64,000 nt of DNA. It comes from Ctenosaura bakeri (taxonomy: Eukaryota; Chordata; Lepidosauria; Squamata; Iguanidae). Below, one piece after another: positions 24,811 through 36,730 of the stretch. The DNA lies in assembly GCA_948474755.1 (NCBI GenBank), contig CAOLHI010000481.1, forward strand, positions 124,001-188,000. Reading direction: 5' to 3'. The stretch's first letter is position 1; each line of letters starts with the position of its first letter. The notes under the pieces are model-generated. The model worked only from the letters and a program-made list of their open reading frames with translations, searched no databases and was not told where the DNA came from. A program made the translations under genes and the position numbers.

Positions 24811-24902
24811 GCTGTGGTCACAAATATTATATAAGAGACACACTGCAAATCTCTTAGAAATTGTGCTCAGTGTGTCTCTTATACAATGTTTGCAACCACA
24901 GC
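24811..24902. repeat. Imperfect ~35-bp hairpin with 16-bp perfect core
   Basis: TATAAGAGACACACTG at 24830-24845 pairs perfectly with CAGTGTGTCTCTTATA at 24868-24883. Pairing resumes outside (gctgtggt with accacagc). It is probably the centre of a decayed inverted-repeat transposon. Confidence 0.65.
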
Positions 24903-25120
24903 TTTCCTATGATCTCTTTTGACTCTTTTCAATTAGAGCCAGAAACCATATATTTGGTGCACGGTTGAAAGAGCAGACCATGCATCAAATGTATGGGTTT
25001 TGGTTGTAACAAAAAGCGTTGAAAGATCGGATCATCAAAAAGTGGACCATTGAAAAATGGAATGCCTGCAGATTCCAGGAGACTAGCCATATTAGTTCTT
25101 AGGAACATTTTTCAGAATAT

Positions 25121-25353
25121 CAGTTACACAGTGTGCCCTCCATATATACAGGGGTTCTGTTCCAAGAACTCTTGTGTAAAACAAAAAACATGAATGCTCC
25201 ATTCCATTATCATCAATAAATGTAATGTGCACACACCCATGCTGGCACAAATGCACACCCAGCACATCTACTGACAATAATAGGACTCCAGGTTTTACAT
25301 GACCTCGCATGCCTATGTGCAGGTGTTGCACCAGCAGAGGGCACACGGTACTG
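25121..25353. mobile_element. Tigger/mariner-like MITE
   Basis: Left end cagttacacagtgtgccctc and right end gagggcacacggtactg are inverted repeats with the CCCTC signature of Tigger-type termini. Length is 233 bp with no ORF of note. Confidence 0.6.
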
Positions 25354-25477
25354 GCTTAGAGATTTACTGATGTATTTGGATGAGGTTCTGTAGGAACAAC
25401 ACTATTTTACACTCAGTATGGTCCCCAGGGCTCCATCGGGCCAAGCAGAAACTTTGCATTATATCTTTCCACCACCA

Positions 25478-26005
25478 GGGCTAAACTACATATTACATTC
25501 TGTGGGTTAATTGGGCAAGATAGGAAAGAGATAAACCTTGTTTTCCTGTGCACTGCATTCTTCATATTATGCAGTTTATGACTTCTTGCTCTTTTTTAAA
25601 AAAACTATCTCAAAAAAAAAATGCAATATCCAAACCAAACTGGGCCAAACTAGATATTACCTTGATATGTATCATTTGATTATATATCTTGTTTTCATTC
25701 ATTCATTTTAGACTGGGGCCTGAATCTTTCTTGGAACTTAGTATGTACTTTATATCTTCTCTGTGTAGTATGATCAAACTTTTAGACCAACCAAAGTTGT
25801 TGGTGCTTATGGGGACATTTTTTAAGCATCATAGCTGCAGAATTATGGGCTAATTGGGCAAGACAGGGGAGAGATAAGCCTCGTCTCCCTGGGAGCTGCA
25901 TTCTAAGTAAGATTCCATTTCCAGTTAATTAAAGGAAAATGATACACAGATGCATATACATGCTACATAACAATGAATATCTAGTTTGACTGTGAGTTCC
26001 ATGAT
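25478..26005. repeat. Two related MITE-like copies in tandem
   Basis: Blocks ggttaattgggcaagatagg (25504-25566 region) and ggctaattgggcaagacagg (25847-25910 region) are diverged direct copies, each preceded or followed by the pattern ctaaactacatattac or ccaaactagatattac. The outer right end aatatctagtttgactgtg is the complement of the second left end, suggesting a terminal inverted repeat for the inner element. Confidence 0.5.
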
Positions 26006-27477
26006 GTAGTCAGTGTTGGTGGCTGGTATACTATCTGAAATATTGTTTAAGGATTAGGTGGTGATTGGAAACCTGATTTGTCAGATGCCTGAAGTAGGCT
26101 AAGTTGGTAGTAGCGTATATATAGACGTGAAGGGATGCATTAGACAACTGCATTTCTAACAAAGGTTCGCAAAAATGGTTTCTCTCATTTGTATTCGTAT
26201 TAGTTAGTAATTGTGCAGCATTTGTGTTTAATTTTATGGTGATTGTCTGAGTCTCATTTTGTGTTCCCGTGACTGAGGGGGGAAAAGTGTGTTCCCATTA
26301 TATTTAGTTCTCACTTTGTTTGCTTGTTTTTACCCTGCATCTTCTCAGGAACCTCAGTTCACGTGCCTATATACCTACCAACCTCTCAGTCTGTTTCATG
26401 CCTCTGATTTAGGATGTTGGCAATGAAGGGCTTGGCCAAGAATTTAAGAGTTACTTCATCCCTGCCCTCTCAAATAAGAAATATTGTCTGTGGATACATA
26501 TTGGTTCATATATTACTTTCTACGTGCCATCACAAATATGAAGGTCATGTGATCCTAAGGCTCTTTTCCACCCTTTGGCAGATGCATAATATGGATCAAT
26601 TGAAGTAAATGAGATTTAGGTTGATCCTAGCTAATGCCAGTGCTTTTAATGGCTCTACTCAAAGAAGAACCAAGTGTGGATCCAATGTGTTATTAGACAT
26701 GATACTCCACATTTAAGACTATCATACAGCCTTGGGACTCAACTATGTGCAAACATGCATGAGCAACCCCTCCCATGGCTACCTTTGTTAAAGAAAACCA
26801 CTTAGTGTAGGAGCTAATTTGTAGAAGAGGAAGGAAAGAGTTGCTTATTCCTTCACACGTCTGTCTCCCTGGAATGCCAGTTTTGATCACTCTCTCCCTT
26901 TTCCTACAAGATATGTTTTTTAAAAACACCACTCAATAGAAAATTTGTCTGGAGCTTGAGGGAGCAGGGAAACAATATGAAATTGAAAAGCAATTAGCAG
27001 AAAAAGTGTTAATCATCCCCACCCAGCCCTGTTCCTGCTTTTTTTTCCCACTCCACACAGCCCCTACACAAAGTGTCTCTTCTTTAACAAAAGCAACTTG
27101 GTTAGTATATATCTTAGTATTTAAGAGGTAGCAGAGGCCTTGAAGCCACTTCATACAATCAAAAGGAGACTTGTTTCTCCCAGGTAACCCCATCCCCATG
27201 TATGAAATATTAACTGATATGTGTCTCGGTGGTAAAGTCACACTGCTAATCCTTGGATTTCAAAAACTGCTTCTGTGCTTGCAGAAAATTCGAAAGAATA
27301 TGGCTCATGCATTAATACAATGCTCTTCTTCACTTAATCCTCACGGTGGAGAAACAAATATTTCTTTGATAGTCTGAAGAGGTGCTCTGCTCAATGCAGT
27401 GCTGACTGCCAGCCAGCAGACAAGCAGAACAGACTTTATCATTCTTTGCAGTTGACAATGATCAAAGCCTTTAAACA

Positions 27478-27511
27478 CCCCCACACACACACACAAACAC
27501 ACACACACAAA
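27478..27511. repeat. (CA)n microsatellite
   Basis: Interrupted CA dinucleotide tract. Confidence 0.9.
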
Positions 27512-28384
27512 GCTAATCTTCTACTTTTTATGCAAAGACTGAAGTTAGGGATGATTTGGTTGATTTTCCCACTTTCTTCATGACTTCTAGCTGCTGCTAT
27601 CCTTTGCATTTCTTCCTGAAATGCAAGAAACGTATCTGGCCATCACTAGTCTTTATCTAGCACGGTGTATCCAGAGGAATGGATGTCCTCCTCAGTATAA
27701 CTTGCTTGCTTCAGTTCTCTGCATGACAATTATCTTGTCTTTGATATCTGTCCCTTTGTTGTCTTGTAAGTGTTGTGAAGACTTTGGAGAAGGGTTGAGT
27801 TAAAAGCAGAAAAGACTTACTGTGTATTTATGGAAAAAATAATAATGGAAAGTTGCATGGTTGCATGGGTCTTTGTATAGGAAAGATCTTGCTTCTGGTA
27901 AGGGCTCCAAAGATTTTTTTTACAAATGCCAGTGTTAAAAATTCAAGTGTAATATGGCTATAGACAGGAGAAGTAAAGAATTTTTTTCATTGTAATCTTT
28001 CTCTTGTTACTTGCTTCTTTGCTCCAGTTGGTATTTTATAAATGATTGTCATCATGCTTCAGTTATCTCTAGCTGAGCATCAGTACCTAACACCTGCCAT
28101 AAAGGGGCTGCCCTACAAAATGAATCTACCATTGTGCTGATACCAGCCCTGGGTCAACTGGGTTCGAGCCACCAAAGTTTCTACATTATCCCCATTGTAG
28201 TATCATTTTAGCAGACTGAAAATTAAAATGGTGGATGAGGCCCAACCAACCAATGCCAATGCAGCATTTCTGTCTACTAGTGTAGGGGGAAGCCTACCAG
28301 AAATCACTCTGCCAAGGGCCCCTCAAACCTGGAGCCCTCCTTGAGTTTCCTTATTTCAGTAACCTCCCTTCTTCTCTCCCCAAA

Positions 28385-28468
28385 ATCCTGGGAATTGTAG
28401 TTTGTAAAGAATATCTGTGAACATCTTTCACTGAACTACAGCTCCCATAATTCCCTAGGGGAAAGAAG
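28385..28468. repeat. Short inverted repeat
   Basis: The stretch cctgggaattgtagtttgta and the complement of gaactacagctcccataatt pair around a ~40-nt centre. It resembles the core of element E or of related reptile MITEs. Confidence 0.5.
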
Positions 28469-30418
28469 TACTACTAAGATAAGACATATGGTGTTTAAGT
28501 GTTATTAAAAAGGCTAGTAAGTTTGCATTTCCCCATTTGATTTGATATTTTGAGCCATAAATGTTAGCAAATGTGTCCGTTTTTATGATGTTCTCTTTCA
28601 TCATTGCCTGACCCATAAATAATGAGAAAGATTTCAGTATTATCTGGGAAGCCTAGTTGAAATGGAATTAAGACTCAGTTGCTGGGTTTCTTACCAGCAA
28701 AGGTTTTGATTCCTTTAAATGTTCCATGTTTGGAATACATGTCTTATCTGCCTCATAGGATCTCATTTCCTTCTGTCTCTTCATCCCTAACTTTCCCAGT
28801 TGCATGTGGAAATCAAAATCTGGGCCACTGTAGGCTGACGACGACAGTATATCACCCACAACAACAGAGGCTGGGGAATGGTAAGGCTTTGACAGATAGG
28901 GTCAAAATTACCCTTCAGGGAGACACACATAAGGACATTGGAGAACACAACATGGACTGTGGATCTCCAGTGCTTCATTTGCTACTGTGGCCAGCTCTAC
29001 CTTTAAGGGTTTAGGTACAGGTTGGCTGTTATGCATCTCTCTGAAGTATGACTTACTCATGATATTGGAGAAGTCAAAAATGGAGATATAATTGCCAATA
29101 TCTCAGGTTGTCTCTGTATGGATGAAAAAGAAATGCTTCCAACTGATACCTATCATATCGCTAAAGATAAACCTGCAGTTCCATTCTACAGTTACTTTAC
29201 AGTTTTCTTAAGCCACAGGTTCTAAATGTTTTCCTAACTGGCTACTGCAAAGTTGTTACTTCTTAAATCAGTAGTTCCCCCAAGGGAGTGGGCATCAAAC
29301 ATGTTCTTTTTTCCTACTTGTTCCCTCTTGTTTGCATTATGTGTTAGTATTGTCAAATACAGCAGCAATTCTTTTCCAACCCACTCCAGCTCTCTTCCTT
29401 TCCACAGCCTCAGATATCAGGTGCAAGGCACCTTATTAAAGAAAAGCTGTGGAATATCACATCTCTACCAAGTGATAATACTGTCTAAATGATGCTTATT
29501 TCCAAAAATATAATGTATGCACTGAAACACTCTTAATTGGTAAAGACTACAACAGCTATAGAAGGAAGACTCTTGTGACACCATCCTGATTATCAAATAA
29601 TCATATGACTACTGCCCTAGAGTATGTATTGTGTCATCAATGGGGCAGAGGAAATATCAGGTCACTTTATTTCCTTACTGTCTGCTAGGGTTGGTCACAA
29701 ATGTTTCTTGTCAGCTGCCAGTCCTGTTTTAAAATGTTTTGGAACTATTCTCTTCTCTTCTTTTCTTTTTTAAAGAGAAAGAGAGAGAAAAAACAACCTA
29801 TCCGGCACACACCCCAGCATTTTCTTGAACATTGCTGGAAATATTGCCCCTAGCATCACTGTCAATGTAGTTAGCACTCAATAACATTCAGAAACCTCTG
29901 TGAATATGTGAGGTTGTCTTGTACTGTACCAAATGCTTGGTTTACCTAGTCTTTTTCAGTAACAACTGTGCAGGGATCTCAAGCCTAAGGGAGTCCTTTC
30001 CCTGTGACCTTTATAACTGGATATGCTAGCTTCTGTCCAGTTCAATTTCACTCATATTCCGACTTTTCCAGCTTTACCTTGTTTCTGTTCCATTCCTACG
30101 TGGAAATGTATTATTGCAGAAACAAAATAATCACTTCCCAATGATTGTTTTTAGAGTCCTTGTGAAAAATTGTGCAGTATTGTTCAAATTCTTCTACTCT
30201 ATTGCGCACACTTCCCCCAATCTGTACACGTTTACTTTTCTCTACTTTCTGCAGTATCGTGGCCTAGCTGTTCTAGTTTGCGTGCTGGTTTGAGTGAAAA
30301 TTTTACATATGTGCATCAAACTGTGAACTGAATCTTTTTCTTACCTGTTCTTAGTTTTTAAGAAGATAGCAGGAAACTTCTTTATATTGAATCAGAACAT
30401 TCATCCCTCTAGCCCACA

Positions 30419-30596
30419 CACATTCCGCACTAGCTTGTTATAGCGCGATGATTCCACTTTCAACATCCTCTGGAATCCTGGGGTTTGCAGTTTCGGGAGG
30501 GGCCCGCCAGCCTCTCCTGAAACTGCAAAGCCCAGGATTCCAGAGGATGTTGAAAGTGGAATCATCGCGCTATAACAGGCTAATGCGGAAATGGCC
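30419..30596. mobile_element. Family A, copy 2
   Basis: Long hairpin with arms ttatagcgcgatgattccac ... and complement ... cgcgctataacaggctaatg. The right end gcggaaatggcc is intact; the left end is worn (cattccgcac). The loop contains gggaggggcccgcc. Confidence 0.9.
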
Positions 30597-31381
30597 TCAG
30601 TTGTGTTGAGCCCAACTGACAGCAGTCCATTATAGGTTCACAGTGGTATTTCACAACCCTTATACCTTGAGCCCCTTTAAGGGGAGAGCTATTGACTGAG
30701 CCCTTACATAGGTAAAGCCTGCATGCTTCAGTTGAGTTCTATACATGCTTTTCTTCCCACTATCCCAAATTATTTAGTCAGTTAGAAACCTTATTTATAT
30801 GGCCAAAAAGGATATACTGAATGTTTCAAACTGAGAAGCAGAGCACTTACAATGTGGCCATTGTTGGTGGGTGTTTGTTTTTTTTGGGCTTTTTTTTAAA
30901 ACAAATTTAATTTATCACAAAATTAATCTACATAAAAGACACACCAGTGTAGGTAAAATATGTCAAATGAAAAGGAGAAATCTTAAGACAGAGTTGGAGA
31001 ACATATCATTTCATAATTGTGCTAACAAGAGTCATTGGTAGGAACATTGTAATCTCCACCCTGCCTGCATTTTCTGTTTTTCCCACACACAACTGAAGCA
31101 TGTGCAACCTGGAGACATACACAGGCTAGAGAAAAGAAGATGATGAGCACATTTAGGTTATGATCAGGAAATGCATCTCTCTAGTATCTGAGGCAGACAA
31201 ATGTCCTTCTGATCACCTGCCATTTCCATCCTTTTCACTGGAGATGCCAGGGGTTGAATCTGGGACTTTATGCATTTAAAGTACATGCTCTGCTCTTGAG
31301 CTGTGGTCCTCCACAGCTGTACCTAGATCTCCGGTGCACCACTTCATTCTCAGATAATCCTTCCATATAAAAAATTTACTA

Positions 31382-31856
31382 CAGTTGTCCCTCAACATTT
31401 GTGTGTTTAACTTACACAGATTTGATTATTTGTGGATTATTTGCCTAAAGTCTCCGCTGCTGCCCTATACTATTTTTAATAGGGACTTAGAAGTCTCGCC
31501 TTGCTTTTTCAGTCTTTCCATGCGCTCACAAGACTGAGAGAGACTGCAAATATGAGGCAAGGTTTGTAAGTCACTATTAAAATTGGCATAGGGCAGCACC
31601 AGAGGTGGTGGCAAGCCCTACCAGCTGCCCAATTCTACCTTGCAAAGGAACCCTTTGAAGGCAGAACCAGACAGCTGGTTCTGGACTCAAATGTATTGTG
31701 CACTGTACATTTGAATCCACAGTGAGTTGAGTCTGCGGATTATACATTTTTTGTGTGTTAAATATGATTGCGAGGGGCTTAGAGATGCCCTTCCAGTTCT
31801 TCCAGTTTCACAGGGGTCCTGTACCTTTAATCCCCACAAATAGAGAGGGTTGACTG
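31382..31856. mobile_element. Tigger/pogo-like non-autonomous element
   Basis: Left end CAGTTGTCCCTCAACATTTG and right end aatagagagggttgactg are inverted repeats of the Tigger type. TA precedes the left end and CA follows the right, a decayed TA duplication. Length is 475 bp. Internal segments tgccctatactatttttaat and actattaaaattggcatagg(gca) are also complementary, so the interior is a second stem. Confidence 0.75.
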
Positions 31857-32106
31857 CATGAATGGAAAACTAGCATAACAAGGAGAAAACTAGACCAGAA
31901 TCATTGACATGCTAGCTTTTAGTTATGATTTAGTTAATTTTTAGTTCACCAGCTATCAGATCAGTAACAGATCTATTACCTCTGTGATGGTACACCATAG
32001 TTAGGGGTTTTTTGTGATAGATCTACCCAGATAACCCCAGTACTGGTCAGGAACAGCTTGCATGTGAAACTGAACTGATGCTAAAAGTCATTCTTAACCA
32101 AAGTCT

Positions 32107-32150
32107 TTGTGTGCTCCGTCTTTTTTTGTGTGTTGTTGCTGTTGCTGCTA
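32107..32150 (+). promoter_or_regulatory. UGU-rich intronic tract upstream of tandem acceptors
   Basis: Contains ttgtgtgctcc, then ttttttgtgtgttgttgctg and ttgctgct. GU-rich RNA of this kind is the known binding preference of CELF proteins. It lies ~150-190 nt before the acceptors at 32298 and 32316. A role in CELF2 autoregulation is inference. Confidence 0.4.
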
Positions 32151-32297
32151 TCGTTCTCTCTGTGCCATCTGGTGAAGTGTCCAGACTTTTTGCATGAGCA
32201 ACCATTGTCATTGGTGTCATATTAATGCCAACAATGTTTGGAAAGCACTAATGAATAAGTGCAATTTCTTTTCTCTATTGTTGGGTTTTTTGTAAAG

Positions 32298-32495
32298 TTG
32301 CTCAAATGCTCTCAGGTATGGCCGCCCTGAACGGAGGACTTGGTGCAACAGGCTTGACGAATGGTACAGCTGGCACAATGGATGCCCTCACCCAAGCCTA
32401 CTCAGGAATCCAGCAGTATGCTGCTGCGGCACTGCCTACACTGTACAGTCAAAGTTTGTTACAACAACAAAGTGCTGCAGGCAGCCAGAAAGAAG
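32298..32495 (+). CDS. CELF2: CELF2 exon: Gly/Ala/Gln-rich linker with two alternative acceptors
   Basis: Acceptor 1 is tttttgtaaag|ttgctc (198-nt exon). Acceptor 2 is gctctcag|gtatgg (starts 32316, 180-nt exon). The extra 18 nt encode VAQMLS when joined to donor 1 of the previous exon (G|TT = Val). The common part reads [60 protein letters not shown] and leaves with G of the next Gly codon; the donor is gaag|gtaaga. The segment ends the divergent linker and is strongly conserved across CELF1 and CELF2. A candidate branch point (cactaat) lies ~45 nt before acceptor 1. The ATGs here are internal. Confidence 0.96.
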
Positions 32496-34237
32496 GTAAG
32501 AGATTAGGTGATTTAAGAAATGAAAAATACAAAGGAACGCAAGAAGTTCAATGATACAGTGTGAACATCAATAGACTTGAAATTTCCCCTCTCTCTAAAT
32601 TATTATATTATCATTGTCATTATTATTAATTAAGTAATTAAGTAACGTTATACTTTGCCCTTTCAGGACAGTTGCAACACTTGCAGCAACTTTCAAGAAA
32701 TTGAAAACAGTTACAAAAATGTATGATTGAAATATGAATAAATCAGTTTCTTTTAAAAAGAATAAATCAGAATAACCTTTTTTTTTTTCACTTCATTTTG
32801 CTTAATCTCATTTCCCAGTGTTGATCTTTGCCACGTTTATCATTCACTATAACAAGCATGAGAGGTGGGGGAAAGTGATACTAATTTGAGCACCTGCCTC
32901 TCAGTGAGATCTGTATATTCATTATGATTCGTCTTGGCAAGATCGGTGCTAATATTCTGTCAGATGCACCTTCTGCAGAATTTCTCATTCCGGGAGAATG
33001 GCCCAGGCTTCCTAGCCTTTTCAAAGTGACATATGAAGAAGGTGATAAGACCTGCATGTTTGTATACATGAATGTACACATAGGAATGGAGAGTATATAT
33101 GAAATCTGTAAACATTTCAAAGTGTTCATATCTTTCCAGAAACCTTACCACCTATTCTTTGTTTATCTGGAAATACACATAGTCTGATGCTCGATCAAGA
33201 AGGTACTTGTAGTTAAGACCATCCATGAAATGTGCTTACATGAAAAATGTGGAAGGAACTTCCTCTCTTAGTTCCTTATATACTGCAAACATGTAGCTTT
33301 TGCAGCTAGAGGGTGCTTGGAAGTTAATGACAAGATCTGTTGTCATCACACTGAGGGGTTCTTTATTTAATTGTGGGTCTTGATGGGAAGCAGATAAATG
33401 ATTGATTGTTTCACACTCAGTGGACTGAAGCAAAATAAACCTCAGTAAATTAACACTGAGAATAAATTAAGACTAATTACAAGGGGAGTGGAAGGTCTTT
33501 TCCTCCACCACCACCCTGCCACCATTCGTTCCTCTCTTCTTTACCTGTTCCCAGAGGAATTTTGAGTTTTCTAGTGTTACTGGGAGTGAGGTTCCCCTTA
33601 GCATAATCTGTAATTAGTTTCGGACTGGCAAGTAAAAGTATCAAATGTGTACGTAGTAGGAAACTCTATATTGCTTTGACTGTAAAGTAGCAATGGGCCA
33701 TTTAAGAACATTTCCGCACAACACTGTTATAGCATGATGATTCCACTTTCAACCTCCTATGGAATCCTGGGGTTTGCAGTTCCAGGAGGCACCAGCCGGC
33801 CTCTCCTGAAACTGCAAACCACAGGATTCCATAGGAGGTTGAAAGTGGAATCATTACGCTATATGTGTCATGCGGAAATGGCCCAAGTATCACAAGGGGG
33901 TCCTTTGCATAAGCAGAAGACAATTGTGCACTCAAAGGTTACCCCATACACAACTATGCCAATTCCCAACTCTGCCTATCTCCTGTCAGTCCCAAGAGTT
34001 CCTTGACCACTACCATTAACCTTTTAGAGCTGCTGAGGAAAGAGTCAGGAGAGCCTGGTTCCTGTAACGCTTCTCTGAATCCAATCCAGTAAGTGCCTTA
34101 GGTGGTGCTCAAATTGTGGAAGTTGTAACATTTGTAAAGGTGCAGTAGTAAGAAGCGATGTAGTAGCAAGATGTACGAATGACACTGCTTGCTTTCTGTA
34201 AAATTCATTTCAGCATCTATTTTCCCTTTTCTTAAAG
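32496..34237 (+). other. CELF2: CELF2 intron, 1.7 kb
   Basis: No exon recognised. Apart from hairpin element A3 (33706-33883) it is AT-rich, unremarkable sequence. Confidence 0.9.
33706..33883. mobile_element. Family A, copy 3
   Basis: Hairpin arms gattccactttcaacctcct and complement aggaggttgaaagtggaatc; ends catttccgcac and tgcggaaatggcc. The loop carries ggaggcaccagccggcctct. Confidence 0.88.
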
Positions 34238-34381
34238 GTCCAGAAGGAGCAAACCTTTTCATTTATCACCTCCCACAGGAGTTTGGAGACCAGGACATTC
34301 TGCAGATGTTCATGCCTTTTGGGAATGTTATTTCTGCTAAGGTCTTCATTGACAAACAGACCAATCTGAGCAAATGCTTTG
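34238..34381 (+). CDS. CELF2: CELF2 exon: first part of RRM3
   Basis: The exon is 144 nt, acceptor cttaaag|gtc and donor ctttg|gtatgt. It completes Gly, then reads [40 protein letters not shown] and TNLSKCF(G). LFIYHL is the RNP2 motif on strand beta-1, and KCFG opens RNP1. The intron splits the codon for the Gly of RNP1, a conserved position in the CELF family. RRM3 contacts GU-rich RNA through the aromatic residues of RNP1 and RNP2 and contributes much of the protein's affinity. Ile in DILQ and Ile in VISAK point to CELF2 over CELF1. Confidence 0.97.
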
Positions 34382-34937
34382 GTATGTAGCATTTGATACA
34401 CAAAGACAAGGGGGGATATATGAAATCTGATTTTTCCCCTCTTTTCTCACATGCTGGCAAATCAGGTGCAGAATGTGCAGACATGCCGTTTTCACAATGC
34501 CAGTTTGAATTATTTGTTTGCTGAACTGTAGATGATTAACAGAGCATCATGTTCTCCATTCAGAACAATTATTTATCTGACATAATGCCAAACAGAATCA
34601 TTGCCATGCCTGATGTGTGTATTTGGTTTAACTGTCCATAAACTAGCACATCCAGTTGCATTCTTTCTGACGTATTTGATAACTATCATCTCAGCTCTTC
34701 AGCTTATACGGGACTCTTGTCCCAGTAACAAATATTTACATTCTTGGTTTCTAATATCAGGAATGGAAATTATATGATTATGGGATAATATTTACACAAG
34801 TAGACAGAGCAAAGGCACTATTCACCATCCAGGAGTCATTGGCCTCAATGAATAAGCAGAAGAGTCCCCACCCCCATTCCTTCATCTTCCACCCAACTCA
34901 TTCATTTTGGTATTCACCATAAAGGAAGTCTTTCTAT

Positions 34938-35402
34938 GGCCCTTTCTGCACCAGGCTATTAAAACGGCACAGAACAACCTCTGACGGAGGTCTTCTGCAC
35001 TGTGGAGTGGACTGGGTTGGACTACTTTTCATAGTTCCTCACCTCAGTCTGCTCCGGATCAACCGGAACTGGTCGCGCAGCATGCTTTTTAAAAACCTCT
35101 TTTAAGAGGTTTTTCAAAAGCACGGAGCATGCAACCCCATGTTGCTCCGTTGCCGTGCTCCGGTGCAGATTTGCAGGCGCGCACTAGTGCGCGCCTGCAG
35201 ATCTGCCAGGGGGGGCTTTAGGCTGGTGAGCTTCTCCGGTTGGTGGAGACCTCCACCAACCGGAAGCTGCCATTTTGGACAGCGGAGCAGTGCGGAGCGA
35301 CGAGCTCACACTGCTCCTCATCCCAACAGACTCGATCGGATGGAGAAGAAATCCGGTGAGTCCCATTTCTGCCCAATTCATGCCCCACGTGTGGAAAGGG
35401 CC
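34938..35402. mobile_element. Family B, copy 3, with exact TAT duplication
   Basis: Ends GGCCCTTTCTGCAC and GTGTGGAAAGGGCC, flanked on both sides by TAT (34935-34937, 35403-35405). Internal stems are aaaacctcttttaagaggtt (about 35091-35116), a 26-bp perfect palindrome at 35173-35198 (GC-rich, centre CTAG), and ccggttggtggag/ctccaccaaccgg at about 35238-35265. It also has aagctgccattttgg. CpG-rich, non-coding. Confidence 0.92.
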
Positions 35403-36730
35403 TATGTTTTGTGCTCTGTAAGTATAAATGATAAAGGAAGAAAGGGTGGTGAAAGTTGCATGAAAAAGCAGAATCTGTCATTCCACCATCATCCCCCACT
35501 GCCCTACAACAGTGACTGGTATCTCAAAACAGTACAAGAACAAGTAGGTGAATTAGTAAAAATGCAAAAACTAAGGCATATATGATCTTTTCTGGCATGC
35601 ACAGCAAAAAGTGCCAACTTCATAAAACTAATTACATCCGATGTGAAGGAATGCCATTTATTATGCAATCAAATTACCATATATTATGCAATCAAACTAC
35701 CAAACAGACACCTAATTATTCTTTTCTGTAAGGAAACTCCCCACATTTAACTCATTACTTGCAAATTACATTTAGCTCTCTCTCTCTATGCAATTAGATG
35801 TTTTCCCCTTTCTTTTTCTGTATTCATCACAAAAAGGAAACAGAACTACTTGACAAATAATGATTCCTTCCCATGCAAGTATACCCCAAAGTACACAACC
35901 CTTGCATAATAGGAGGTGTCAGCAGATATGGTGGGACCCAAAGTGTACAGTGCTATGAAGACTCTTGGATAGAAAGGGGGAAAAACTAAGGAGGAATTCC
36001 CATTTTTTAAAAAAAAATCAGTTCAGTAATAATTCAGTGGCACAGAATGCTGAGAGACTGAGAAGCAGAAAAGCTAACAACTAGGTAAAAGGGACATGGA
36101 ATGGAGTAATTGTATAAGAAGGAAAGGAAGGAAAGGACTCATTTAAAGGGCAATAGACAGAGCCATCTCATAATCTAGACAGATCTACTTTGCACCGAAA
36201 ACTTATTTTGAAATGTCTTCAGGAATGAAAGTGAGGGGTGTCTATCAACAGAGAAATAAAGATTTTAATCTAGCTGGGATTAGGTGAATGTGTACCTGTC
36301 CTACCCCAGAGAAGATAAAAAATGTCATAAATATACCTGGAGTGTTTGGAACCACGAACAAAAGCATTCCATACCCCAATGACTTTACATACCCCACTTG
36401 CAGCATCCTGATTTTAGACACAGAACAAATGTTTTCCATTCTTCACTTCTCCAAACAGCAGGAAGTTCTAAACCAGATTTTTCCAAGTTGAGTTTCCTTG
36501 GATAGGGAACCAGGGAAAATTTTGGATCTTATTCTAAAACAAAGCAGTAAGTCGCAATCTGGCATCTCACCCCCAAAATGAGCTCTGTCACCTACATCTT
36601 TAGCAAAGATTTCTGGAAGCTATAAATACAAATTGGTTTTATTTTCTTTGAAAGATAGCCAATAGATGTATGTAAGAATTCTCAGCTGGAGAAAATATCA
36701 GTTAAGATTAATATGATGCCAAAATTGTTG

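Larger units (their letters stand above)
22654..32297 (+). other. CELF2: CELF2 intron, 9.6 kb
   Basis: No exon recognised. It contains a SINE (23490), a hairpin relic (24811), Tigger-like elements (25121, 31382), a duplicated MITE-like block (25478-26005), a CA repeat (27478), an inverted repeat (28385), hairpin element A2 (30419) and a UGU-rich tract close to the acceptor (32107-32150). A trinucleotide-rich imperfect inverted stretch lies at about 23045-23145. The segments 26010-27470, 27520-28380, 28470-30415 and 30600-31380 show nothing I can name. Confidence 0.85.
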
